From positions 17,810,230 to 17,874,229 of the forward strand of contig NC_045128.1 of assembly GCF_007655135.1 (NCBI RefSeq): a stretch of 64,000 nt of DNA. Reading direction: 5' to 3'. The position numbers were made by a program, and so were the translations under genes. The first letter of the stretch is position 1. Every line of letters starts with the position of its first letter. This document shows positions 45,119 to 56,960 of this stretch, piece by piece. The stretch comes from Punica granatum (Eukaryota > Streptophyta > Magnoliopsida > Myrtales > Lythraceae). A model generated the notes under the pieces. That model was not told the DNA's origin, searched no databases, and worked only from the letters and a program-made list of their open reading frames with translations.

Positions 45119-48100
45119 TGTCAGCACCCCATTTTGGCCCACCAGCTTCCCACACGAGAATCCCCGATCAAAGCCCGGGTTACTATTCATGACCCGGCAA
45201 TCAGAGGCAAATAGGCGAGCACGGAGTCATGAACAATGAGAGAAGAGCTGGGTCGCTAAGAAAAGCAAAGGAAAGCCATCGGAAGAACGAACGGAAAAAG
45301 AACCCCGAAAACGGCAGAGCTGACACTGTGGCACTATTCATCACTGAGTCACCGAAGCACCGAAAGGTGCCCAATATGGGGCTCCAAAAATCCCTCTCAG
45401 TGCCAAAATGACCAATGACACGTCCGGGCGCATCTCCGGGACATCCTGCTTAAGCCGGGACACCCCGATCCCCCACTGACGCCTTTTCTGATAGAGCTCC
45501 CGGGGTTCGCTCCACTGACAAGCAAACGGCCCCTCAAAACGGGCCTACAGGCATCCAGGGACCACCAGGGCCGGGGAACAAGCTTCAGACAACCTTCCGG
45601 AGCTCGGCTCGGTCTCCCGAAGTACGTTTCAGTGGTCACGAGCGCCTCCCGGCGAGCCTTCGGGGTATTTCCACGGAAAGCAGAGACCACGGCGATCTCT
45701 GAGCACCTCACAATAATCCCCGAGCACCTCAAGGCATTCAGGGCACACTGAGAAAATCCCGGTCAAAGTCCCTAGGTCTTCCCGGGCCAACGGTCCCCGA
45801 CCGAGGACGACGAGCCAACGATCACCCACGGGGCAAAAGGATCGCCAAAACGAATGCAAGAATGCACAAAGATCAATCGGGGGTCAAGGGGCGCTAAACT
45901 CCACTCCGAACGTCCAAATAGGGCAAAACCGACTCTCGAGGCACCGAGTCGCCCGAACGTTCGTCCACACGACGCATGGCGATATTAGGCTCGTTCAAAT
46001 CCTCGTCATTCAAGCATTCCAAATCCATAAATTAATTGGACATCGGAGATCGGACGCCTACCCAATCAAGTCTCAAGCATTTTCCGGCTTTTCTCTCAAT
46101 CGAATGGGACCCACAATTCAGCCAAGCCAAGCCGTCAAGCCGCGTCTCAACCCCAAGCCACGGCTCAACCCCTCCAAGCTCGGCTCGCCCGCAATCAGCC
46201 GTGGCTTCTCCCTATGGCCGGCGGCTCAAGCTTCCCCCCACCACAAAATTCAAATCTTCTTACACCTCTTACACACCTATCACCTCCTATCACCTCTCCA
46301 TCACCTCCCATCACTCTTACCCTTGCTTCCCCCACACTCTAAGTGACATCTCCCCCTCCCTAATCCCATTAGAAATTTCGGTAGCCACCCTAAGCCATTT
46401 CGGCAGCCCCATTAAGCCCAAAACCGCAATTAACTTCCCCAAAGCAAGTCATTAGCCTCCCCTATAAGTTCCCATTCATCATTAACTCTAATAACTTCTT
46501 CATTCTCACTCTCTCTCAAGCCAATCTCTCTCAAGAATCCTCTCAAACTCCAGCCCACTCCCACTCACTCGTCCAGCCCTTTCCAAGGCCGAAACCGGCC
46601 AAAATCATCGGAAAACCACCTGGTACTCAGGTGACCACCCGACCCGACTTAAACAAAAAATCACCAAACTCCCTAGCCTACATATTTTCCACCCCCTAAG
46701 TCCATTTCCGGGCTTAGATCCCCCATTTGAGGCCTCCATCATCGCGTTCCAGCCGAAGGAAGAATCGGGTCTCGTGGGCCACCCGGGCGCACACCGGACC
46801 TCTACGCGTGCCATTTCTTCCCACGACTTCGGCGAGTCGTGCCATCACGTCCAAAGGGTTCCTCACAACCCTCACCCTCTCCCGTGAAGAGGTGGTCACG
46901 GTCCGAGGGCCGATCAACCGTGCACAACCACCGTTTCACTATTTCTCTCTTACCGGGTTTCCCGCATTCTCACCGAACTTTCTCTCACATTTTCGGGTTT
47001 GTTCAGGCCTTGGCACGTGCGGGTCTGCCCATAGTCCTCTAGATCCACCTCTTAGGAGTCCAACGAGCCCGACCTTGCACCGTGCCGTGACTGTAGCGAG
47101 CGTGCCGACCCATTTCCCCGAGACTACCGCGGCTGCGCGTCCATCCGGATCACCCACCCGTAGCCTTCAAGCCGAGTCTTGCGACTCCCACGGCCACTTC
47201 CCCAACTCTTTCCCTCGCACATCGAGGCTAGGTAACATCTCTTTACAACTTAGAGGAGTTAGGATCCCCAATATTTGCTTGAATGAAACGATAACGAGAT
47301 TTGGAGAACCGGGATACATAAAAGATGTCACCTTTTTTTAGATTCGAACTCCCCATGCAAAGCATGCATCGTTACGCATTTTATTTCTATTGTTACGTCC
47401 ATATTTCGTATGACCATGCATACATAGCACGAGGTGGTTAGGATCTGTTGGGATGAGACCGTCACCAACTCAAGAGAGCCATGAGGCCTCTTGGCCGAAC
47501 CTCCTAAGGGAGGCCGTGAGCCCTTTTGGCTCTCTAGAGTTCGTGGTCGCCTCATCCTTTCGGACTAGGCCATCTCTATAGTCGTGATCCCCTTAACCGT
47601 GACCAAGATACGATAATACGGCGAGAAACATTCGAGATCTAGGGGGGAGAGGTCCTCACGGGTTGGCGGTATCAAGGGGAGCTCACGGCCACCTTCTTTA
47701 CAAGGAGGCCGAGAGGCCCTTGGCCGTACCGAGACCATGGACTTCTCTTCCCGTGATGTCGGAAGCTTCTCGAGACATATTTCCGGATTTGGTGCTGAAT
47801 AAGCCAATGTAGTATCGCAAATTTCATTAAACATGATGTTCGTGTTCATTTCGCGTGTTTGTTCATATGCTTGACGTCATGACGGCACCCTTTTATTGAA
47901 TGCTCGTATTGATGATTTACATGGCACGTGAAGCATGTAAGAAACAATTGAAATCGGTGTAAGAGACCGCTCAAGACTCGGGGATGAGCCAAGGAAATGT
48001 TCGGTCACCTCCGTCGGGGCGTGATCAAGTGTCCCGTGGCTCTTCTCGAGTCTAGGTCGGCCTCTTCTCCTGTTTAGAAATTGGTTCTTAGAGTTGTGTG

Positions 48101-50161
48101 TGATTGTATCTTCCATTTAATTGTCGATCGTGTATCGGTTATTCATTAAATATGTTAATTTGGATAATCACCCATCGAATCCGTAATTGTGATACAAATT
48201 GATAACCACCGAATAATTTCACAAAATGGGAAAACGGGACGTACTATTCGATTAATTAAAACACTCGGACTAAACAATTGGGCAAATTGGTTATTAATTT
48301 GTAAACGCATCGATGATTTACGGAATGGCGAGAATGCCCTTCTCCATCATAACTCACGATTTCAAAATATTGAGACTCGTGACACGAATAGAATTGACGT
48401 CTAGTGAATACTCACGTGCCATGACTCGAGTCCGGGCCCAATTTGAGGCGGCCCGAGTCGGGGTACGAGAGTCCTCCTTAGACTCCTTCGTGTGACGCGA
48501 TCTCCAATTTATACACGAACGTTGCAATTTTATCATCCAAGGGCATAATCGTCATTCCGTAATTCACCGATACCTTAGGCGCTAGGAAGTCGGAAACACC
48601 TCGATCTATGGACGGAAAAGGGCTACCCGTCCGGGTGCGAGTCTCATTCGCACGACCCATTCCGCCCACTCTCGGTGTTTCCATCTTCCTATCGCAGATT
48701 CGGTGGGAAGCATTTTATTTCAGTTGCAAAACACAAACAACCGGATTAATCGTACATTCAGCCTAATCGAACCCTAGATAATGGATAGGTGGGATAATAG
48801 ATCCCAATCTAGAGTCAAAACACGAGTTTGGCTAATTCGGTGAAACCGCAGTGACACTTAACTAACTGAGAGTCATAAAACAAACACACACATGCAATTG
48901 GCTTAGAACCTTATCCTAATCCGCCATCTATGTTTGCCTAGGTTAGACATATTGTTTGCCAATCAACCACGAGTAATAACTGATTAAATCACGTATATTC
49001 GACTTAATACACCACTTGTCCACATCCACCGACAATTGTCAGTTGCTTTCTGTATTGTACCAGTTTTATCAGTTTTCTTCTGTTTTATTCTTGCATATGA
49101 TGATTTATTGCGGTTCGGGCCCGAACCCATCGGTCACGTGTTGCATGGGGTCCAACGCCCCAAATCACTGAACACGAGGTCCAACGCCTCTTAACTCACC
49201 GAGTGCGTGCAACCCGAGTGCGGAATGGGATCTAGCCTCGATTCACCATCGCACTCCAAATATGGCCTATGTGGAAGGCAATTTGGATTGGATGTGTGAA
49301 ACGTGTTTACATATCACCCGGGAGCTCGATCGGTCCAACGGTTACAGTGGGAACTAATCAGTTCTCCTGCAAACCGTCGGTTCGATTGGACCCGACCCCC
49401 GGCTCTTTGAGCCCGCGTTGCCTTAATTTATTTATCGGTCATTCAAAACACACGGTGAGCCGGAGCGGAATATTGGCCCAATGCAAACCGATCGGGATTC
49501 ATTTACTTATTCAGTTGCACTTTGTAATTATTCGAGAGAACATCGCGAGGATTTTATTTGTATAATCATTCACTTGTAAGGATCCCCGATCGGTGAGCGA
49601 GAGGTCCGAGTGTCGAATCGGTCGAGTTGGTCTATTATCACCAAGAGATGAGTAAGCTCGAATACTCGCGGTCTCGGCTCGCGCAGGGAATCGACCATCA
49701 CGGTTCGATGAACTGTAATGCTAAGATAGTGAACCGATTCCTCGATGCACAAGCCTACTCATCTTTCGGACTCTTGGCCCAACATGATCACTTCATCGAA
49801 TTTACGGTGTCAAAACGGGCGAGTCGAGCGCAACTCTAAATCACGCGGTAAATAAACAAAATGGCAAGCCTAGCAAGCTAGAGTACCGAAAGGGCGTGCG
49901 GGATATAGGCCCGCACGTAATAGGACCCCCGAATTCGGAATTTCCGGTTCCGTACGACCATTGCCTTAGCATTTAGGTGTACCCCGTACCCCTAGACCCG
50001 GGTAACTTGCCGGCCCTCGACCCTCGGGTCGTAAAATGGCAAGTGGCGACTCCTTCTCACGTGTGTCCGTCGCGCGTCCCCGGGAAGGTGGACACTCCCA
50101 AGCCGCGTTTGCTTAGGCGCGCGCATGCGTGCCCCGACGAGATTAAATTCGGGTGCGCACA
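45119..50161 (+). mobile_element. D: solo LTR of the Ogre/Tat-like family in element A's LTR
   Basis: 5043 bp from TGTCAGCACC to GTGCGCACA, flanked by TCGGT. It contains no primer site or gene, so it is a solo LTR. It belongs with E rather than B by its 3' part (GAGAGAACATCG, CTCGATGCACAAGCC). Putative TATA box CTATAAG at 46463-46468. Otherwise it holds nothing beyond LTR sequence. Confidence 0.93.
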
Positions 50162-51028
50162 TCGGTATTTTGAAATTGTGAGCTTTTTAATGGAAAAGGG
50201 CATTTTCACCATTCCGTAAATCATCGATGTGTTTACAAATTGAGGATTGATTCACCCAATTTTTTAGTCTGAGTGATTTAATTATCCGGATAATACGTCC
50301 CGTTCCTCTATTTGTGAAATTCTTCGATGTTTATAAATTTATATCACAACTAACGGGTTTAGTAGGTGCTTACTCGAAAATAACACATCTAATGAGTAAT
50401 TGATATATGATTGATAATTAAACGACAAATATAATTGCAAAACAATTCTAAGAACCGACTTTCAAGCGGATGAAGAGGTCGGTCTAGACTCGAGGAGAGT
50501 CATGGGACACTCGGCCACATCCCTAGGCAAGTGACCAAATACCTCCTTGACTCGTCCCCGGATCTTGGACGGTCTCTTACACCGGTTTCAATCGTTTCTT
50601 ACATTTACAACACGTCAATCAAAATAATGACACAAGTTTCGGTTGTCTCGGCACCGTTACAACCATAATAGCATAAAATCACACAACACGCACGAACGGG
50701 TTATTCAAATGGAAAACAACAAAGACGGCATTGACTCAACTAATAACTAAATGGATAAAACACGGGAATCGGCTTGTCTCGAGGTGGGAGAAAGCTCCCC
50801 AGACGTTATCCATGATTAACGATAAAAACACATAGGAACCAACCCTTTTCGGGAAGGAGGAGACCACCCTAGCCTCGGATGGGCCAAGGGAGCTCACGGG
50901 TCTCTCCCTAGAGACTCGGCTGTGAGTCCCGTGGCTCAATCCGTGGCCAAGGGAGCCTCTCCCGTCCGGATCCGAGCCGTCTCCCGTCATGGCACGCAAG
51001 CTTGAACATCATATGGGCATGGCATGGT
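50162..51028 (-). repeat. D right target duplication (TCGGT, 50162-50166) and element A 5' LTR, piece 3
   Basis: After TCGGT the reverse-complement LTR sequence of A resumes (ATTTTGAAATTGTGAG) exactly where piece 2 stopped. It runs to 51028, whose last five bases (ATGGT, 51024-51028) are the left duplication of E. Confidence 0.92.
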
Positions 51029-53507
51029 TGTCAGCACCCCATTTTGGCCCACCGGCTTTCCGCACAAGGATTCCCGACTGAAGCTCGGGACACTATTCAT
51101 CGCCCGGCAATCGGAGGCAAATAGGCGGGCACGGGGTCATGAACAATAAAGAAAAACACGGTCCACTGAGAAAGGCGGAAGAAAGCAGTCAGAAGAACAG
51201 ACGAACGAGGAATCCCGAAAACAACGGAGCTGGCACTGTGGCACTATTCATCACTGAGTCACCGAAGCACCGAAAGGTGCCCAATATGGGGCTCCAAAAA
51301 TCCCTCCCAGTGCCAAAATGACCAATGACACGTCCGGGTGCATTTCCGGGACATCCTGCTTAAGCCGGGACACCCCGATCCCCCACAGACGCCTTTTCTG
51401 ACAGAGCTCCCGGGGTTCGCCCACCCACAAGCAAACGGCCCCTCAAAACGGGTCTACAGGCGCCCAGGGACCACCAGGGCCGGGGAACAAGTTTCAGACA
51501 ACCTTCCGGAACTCGGCTCGGCTTCCCGAAGTACGTTTCAGTAGTCACGAACGTCTCCCGGCGATCCTTCGGGGTATTTCCACGGAAAGCAGAGACCACG
51601 ACGATCTCTAAGCCCCTCACAATAATCCCCGAGCACCTCAAGGCATTCGGGGCACATTGAGAGAATCCCGGTCAAAGTCCCTAGGTCTTCCCGGGCCAAC
51701 GGTCCCCGACCGAGGACAACGAGCCAACGATTCCCCACGGGGCAAAAGGACCGCCAAAACGAATGCAAGGATGCACAGAGGTCAATCGGAGGTCGAAGGG
51801 CATTAAATTCCACTCCGAACGTCCGAACAGGGCAAAACCGACTCTTGAAGCGCCGAGTCACCCGTACGTTCGTTCACACGACGTACGGCGATATTGGGCT
51901 CATTCAAATCCTCGTAGTTCAAGCATTCCAAATCTTCAAATTAATTGGACATCGGAGGTCGGATGCAAGCTTAATCGGGTTTCAAGCATTTTCTGGCTTT
52001 TATCTCAATCAGACGGGACCCACAGCTCAGCCAAGCCAAGCCGTCAAGCCGCGGCTCAACCCCAAGCCACGGCTCAACCCTCGGCTCCGAATTGACAGCC
52101 CAAGCCGCGGCTCAAGCTCTCTCACCTGTCGGCTCCAAAGCTCCCCCTCCACACAATTTGAATTTTGGCTCTTACACCCATCACTTCTTCTTACACACTT
52201 ACACCCATCCATCACTCCACTTCCCATCAACTCCTCTTCCTTTCCCCACACTCAATGTGACACTTTCCCCCTTAATCCCATTGAAATTCGGCAGCCCTAG
52301 TTTAGCATACAAAAAACCGCACTTAACATCATTTAATCACACCGTTAAGCCTCCCTATAAGTTCCCATTGATCATTAGACTTAATCACTTCTTCATTCTC
52401 CTTCTCTCTCAAGCCAATCTCCTTCTAAAATCCTTTCAACTTTCAGCCCACTCCCACAGCTCGTACCACTCCTTGCCAAGGCCGAAACCGGCCAAAACCG
52501 TCGGAAAACCACCCGGTATTTCGGTAACCACCCGACCCGACTTAAACCAAAAATCACCAAACTCCCTAGCCTACCTATTTTCCATCCCCTAAGTCCGTTT
52601 CCGGGCTTAGATTTTCCATTTGAGGTCCCTAACATCACTTTCCAGCCAAAGTTGTAATCGGGTCCCGAGTCTCCAAGCCGTGTGCAACCGAGCTCCTCGA
52701 CGTGCCATTTTCTCCCGCGACTTCGGAGAGTCGTGCCATCACGTTCAAAGGGTTCCTCACGACCCTCACCCTCTCTCGTGAAGAGGTGGTCACGATCCGA
52801 GGGCCGATCCACCGTGCACAACCTCCGTTTCATTGTTTTTCACTTACCGGGTTTTCCGTGTTCATACCCGAACTTCTCTCACGTTTTTCGAGCTTGTCTA
52901 GGGCTCGGCACGCTCGGGTCTGCCCGTGCTCGTCTAGATCTACCTCTTAGGAGTCCAACGAGCCCGACCTTGCACCGTGCCGTGCCCGGAGCTTGCGTGC
53001 CAAGCCGTTCTCCCGAGACTAGCCGCGGCTGTTTTCTCTCGGATTGCTCACTTCCGCGACTTCAAGCCGAGTCTTGCGACTCCCACGGCCACTTCTCCGA
53101 CTCCTTCCTCGTGTTCCGAGGCTAGGTAAGACTCCTCTATGACTTAGAGAAGCTAGGTTCTTCGATATTTGTTTGATATGGGGTGTTAGGGACTCATTTC
53201 GCATGATTTTCCTTAGATCCCGGGTTTGGCCCTTGAGCAACTTCGTGGACCATCCGACTTCGAAATGAGCTGAAATTTTTACCACAGACTCTTGATGTTA
53301 TTTTAAGTCCCCACATAAAATTTCAGATTTTTCTGGGCGCTGGATCTCTGGATAAAAAATGTTTACCCGTTATTTCGGTATTCTCGGCCAGATTTTGATG
53401 TGTCTCGTGAACCATCCAAGTTCGAAATGAGCTGAAATTTTTACCACAGACACTTGATGTTATTTTAAGTCCCCATACAAAATTTCAGATTTTTCTGTGC
53501 ACTGGAT
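51029..53507 (+). repeat. E 5' LTR, truncated to about 2.48 kb
   Basis: Matches 56961 to about 59440 of the 3' LTR. Putative TATA box CTATAAG at 52356-52361. The last 300 bp are two units of the AT-rich repeat seen at 59160-59640. Similarity stops at CTGTGCACTGGAT. Confidence 0.92.
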
Positions 53508-56012
53508 GTCGCGCGCTGGATGAGGGAACCTCCCATGGGTCCACCTTACATTTCTTACCACACATTCCACCGCATAATCGCCTAATGCATCATCCTCTTT
53601 GTCATCCTTCACAGGGACACGCCAGTCGCGGGCGAAGAGCGATGCGCAGGTTCACACCTCCCCGAGAACTCCTATCGGGTCTTTCTTTCTATACTTTAGT
53701 AGGGAAGGGCCCGACAAGGAGGTACCCCCTATGAAGCCGACGACGGAAGCATCCGAACGAGCTGCATGCCTTCAGCGCAACCGTCTCAATCGACAAACAA
53801 ACATGCCTATCGGCTTCGAGAGCACACCTTTCCGGCGTACAACTGATGCTGGAACCACAAGCACGATCGGGGACGATGGTTGTGCAAGACGCCCGACACA
53901 AATCACAAAGACCGGGGCATCCCCGTCCAACATTCACGCGGAGGCAACCTTGGTCACCCACGCTCCTGGGGCAATTTTGTTTTCGTTTTAGACAATAGGG
54001 GAAAGGACTTGTAAAGTTTGCAAGGACAAAAGACGCGAAGTTCGGCTTTTGAGTGCACAAGCATCAGACTTCTGAGAAAACCAGCCCTCACAAAATTGGG
54101 CTAGGACAACAAAGTACATTAAGTCTCCATGGGGCGAAGCAAACAAAAGCAGCCTCGATGATGCAAAGTCGAGGAGTTTCAAACAAGTACAAGGGGCACA
54201 ATACAGACCCCAGCTGCGAGAAAAAAAACAGAGCGAAAAGAAGCGGGATAAACCCGCCAATGAAGAGAGAGAGAAAAGAAGCGGGAAAGACCCGCCAATA
54301 AAAAATGGGGCAATGCCGAGGTTCACCAAAAGCACCGGCACCCCCGATCCAAAAGAAATGAACAAATCCCAACAAAAAGGGAAGCAGCAGTCGCAACTCC
54401 TCGACGGAGACAGAGCGTAACACACTCGAACGTCGAATCATTCGAGCACTTCGCCCTTGCAAACTGGAGAGATAAAAGAATCGAGCCCGCTAGGTCGAAA
54501 ACCCCTCGGGGCGACCTAGGCAAAAGCTAGGGCAAAAGAGAGGCATGACCGAAAATCCCGAGGCGGGCGGTCATGGCAAAAGGAGAGTTCATCCCCTTTA
54601 GGTTGAGAGGTGCGGCCCCGAGGTGGGTGACCGTAGTAAAAGGAGAACAAAACGAGAGATAAACAAAACAGTCACCCGAGGCTCTCGCACACTGCGCGAG
54701 CTAGGGATCCCCAAGGAAATGGCCAGGATGTCTACTCCAACGCGATCCCCGATCGGCTCTTCAACATAACTCAATTTTCCAAGGCGGATTCTTCCCCAGG
54801 CGCAGTGGACAACCGAGCACGCCATCCGAGGAGTTTGGCGCAGCCCACACCGCGGAAAGACAAAAAAGGGGTACATTTCGCTGCAGGCGTGACCCCGTGT
54901 ATCCTTTTAGCTTGGGGCAACGTGCTCTCTAAGCTTTCTCTTTTCTCCTTGTCATTTACATAACTCCAAAATGGGTCATAGCCACCCTTCAATCGGCTAC
55001 CACAAAGCCAAAATCCTAGACATTTCTTTCCGGGAGTCTAGTCATAACACTCTGAAAATGACTAGACCGAGGTCTGACCAAATTTGAACAAAATTCCCCA
55101 TGCGGGTTACAAATGCAGCCGCCCTACGGCACCTTGATAAGAAGGGTCCTAAGTTCACAGGCGCGTCGAACAACCGATAGAGCCGCTTGGGCACCTTTGA
55201 GAACGTCTTGATATGCCCATGCAAGGCCAACAGGAGCCCCGGGGGCCTCACATCGGGGCCTCTGAAAGCGGGATCCCATTCGCATTGCTAAAACAAAAAC
55301 TCTTTGCGGGTCGCTCAGGCGACCCGAAACTAAAGAGCATGCGTCTCAAAGACATCTTTTTACCCACGCTTACACGTTGTTAGTAACCTCCATGACTTAC
55401 TAATGATGTCAGGATCACAAGTACAACAAACGCGGGAACTACGGCAGACTCTGATTCCCGACTCCTCGGGATACGTAGGCACTCTACCCCAGAGTTCGAA
55501 TCCCTCATCGCACAACCGGGCGTCCCTAGCGAACTACAATTGCCACTGTGACAGAGCTGACATCCGGCAGGGCAAAGAGTAACCGCCCTAGCAGCAAAGC
55601 CGGCTTCCGGCAGATCAAACACACCGCCACCCCAAGGGCAAAGCATCAATGAAGCAACTTCATCACAGCAACAACGCCAATCTAGAGCAGATCAACACCT
55701 TCGGGACAGCATCGGCCCTGTACACTTGGCGCGCGCCACTGTCCACATGACTAACGAAGAGTTATGCTCTTCTCTGCAGATACGCATGGAACCCCGGGGG
55801 GCATCTCCTTCCTGACGAACACGCGATTGGCTTGTGCGACAGATTGGGGATTCGAACCGAGTGGAAGGCATAACAGAGAATTCTCTTGGCCCTAACTCAA
55901 GGAAAAGACAGATAACAAGCTCGATTTGGAACGGGACAGTCTACCTCTGCCGACATCCCCGACGAACTACTTGGCATCCTTTCCCGCCCTTACTTTCCCT
56001 TGCTCTCTATGC
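53508..56012 (+). other. 3' UTR of element E, mostly unrecognised
   Basis: About 2.5 kb. 53508-54480 contains a 130-codon ORF at 53599-53991 without recognisable motifs and is probably not a gene. 54490-54640 holds the hairpin/GGCAAAAG block. 54650-55430 shows nothing I recognise. 55435-55475 reads GGAACTACG, then a CCCGA/TCGGG inverted repeat, then GGATACGTAGGCA, text I recall as common near the 3' end of Tat-type elements. 55790-56010 matches 32250-32460 of B. Confidence 0.65.
54490..54645 (+). repeat. Hairpins followed by GGCAAAAG in E's 3' UTR
   Basis: Type 1: CTAGGTCG (54490-54497) pairs perfectly with CGACCTAG (54512-54519), followed by GCAAAAGCTAGGG. Type 2: ATGACCG (54545-54551) pairs perfectly with CGGTCAT (54568-54574), followed by GGCAAAAGG. 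A weaker third follows (TGCGG...CCGTA, then GTAAAAGG, to 54640). Stems match B in place but differ in sequence on both arms. Confidence 0.75.
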
Positions 56013-56720
56013 ACTTTATCGCTTTCCGGACTTCGCGTCCACGGACTTCGCGTCCACTTTATCGCTTTCCGGACTTCACGTCCACGGACTTCGCGTCCAT
56101 TTTACTGCTTTCCTCGAGCTTCGGCCTAGTGACTTTATCGCTTTCCGGACTTCGCGTCCATTTTACTGCTTTTCTCGGGCTTCGGCCTAGTGACTTTATC
56201 GCTTTCCGGACTTCGCGTCCATTTTACCGCTTTCCTCGGGCTTCGGCCTAGTGACTTTATCGCTTTCCGGACTTCGCGTCCACGGACTTCGCGTCCATTT
56301 TACTGCTTTCCTCGGGCTTCGGCCTAGTGACTTTACTGCTTTCCGGACTTCGCGTCCACGGACTTCGCGTCCATTTTACTGCTTTCCTCGGGCTTCGGCC
56401 TAGTGACTTTACTGCTTTCCGGACTTCGCGTCCATTTTACTGCTTCCCTCGGGCTTCGGCCTAGTGACTTTACTGCTTTCCGGACTTCGCGTCCACGGAC
56501 TTCGCGTCCATTTTACTGCTTTCCTCGGGCTTCGGCCTAGTGACTTTACTGCTTTCCGGACTTCGCGTCCATTTTACTGCTTTCCTCGGGCTTCGGCCTA
56601 GTGACTTTATCGCTTTCCGGACTTCGCGTCCACGGACTTCGCGTCCATTTCACTGCTTTCCGGACTTTGCGTCCACGGACTTCGCGTCCATTTTACTGCT
56701 TTCCACGGGCCTTGGCCCTG
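56013..56720 (+). repeat. 61/76-bp tandem array in E's 3' UTR
   Basis: Units begin ACTTTATCGCTTTCC or ACTTTACTGCTTTCC at 56132, 56193, 56254, 56330, 56406, 56467, 56543 and 56604, giving lengths 61, 61, 76, 76, 61, 76 and 61. The 15-bp difference is one extra ACGGACTTCGCGTCC module. Each unit has one or two GGAC-N5-GTCC palindromes plus GGGCTTCGGCC, a C(TTCG)G hairpin. It is related to B's 70-bp array by the GGACTTCGCGTCC module but has a different period. Confidence 0.92.
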
Positions 56721-56946
56721 CACATGCTGTCGTATGGGGTTTAGACCCCTCATCTAAATTTCATAATGTTCGCTTCCTAATCAGGTGGTTACCCTATGAC
56801 AGGTCCGGGCACCTTCGCACATCCTCCCTAAGTATCCAACACGAGGGAGCAAGCTATCACAGAGAGCGATAACAGAAGCGATCGCCGGGATCAAAAAGGG
56901 TGCCTCTCATGGTCTTTGGCTACATCCTCTAACCGAGCATGCAACC

Positions 56947-56960
56947 AAAGAGGGGCAAGC
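56947..56960 (+). other. Polypurine tract of element E
   Basis: AAAGAGGGGCAAGC before the 3' LTR, identical to B's. 56721-56946 upstream holds nothing recognisable. Confidence 0.8.

Noticed and set aside
53599..53991. 130-codon ORF in E's 3' UTR as an accessory or envelope-like gene
   Set aside because: No signal peptide, membrane segment or family motif, and codon pattern unlike the element's genes.
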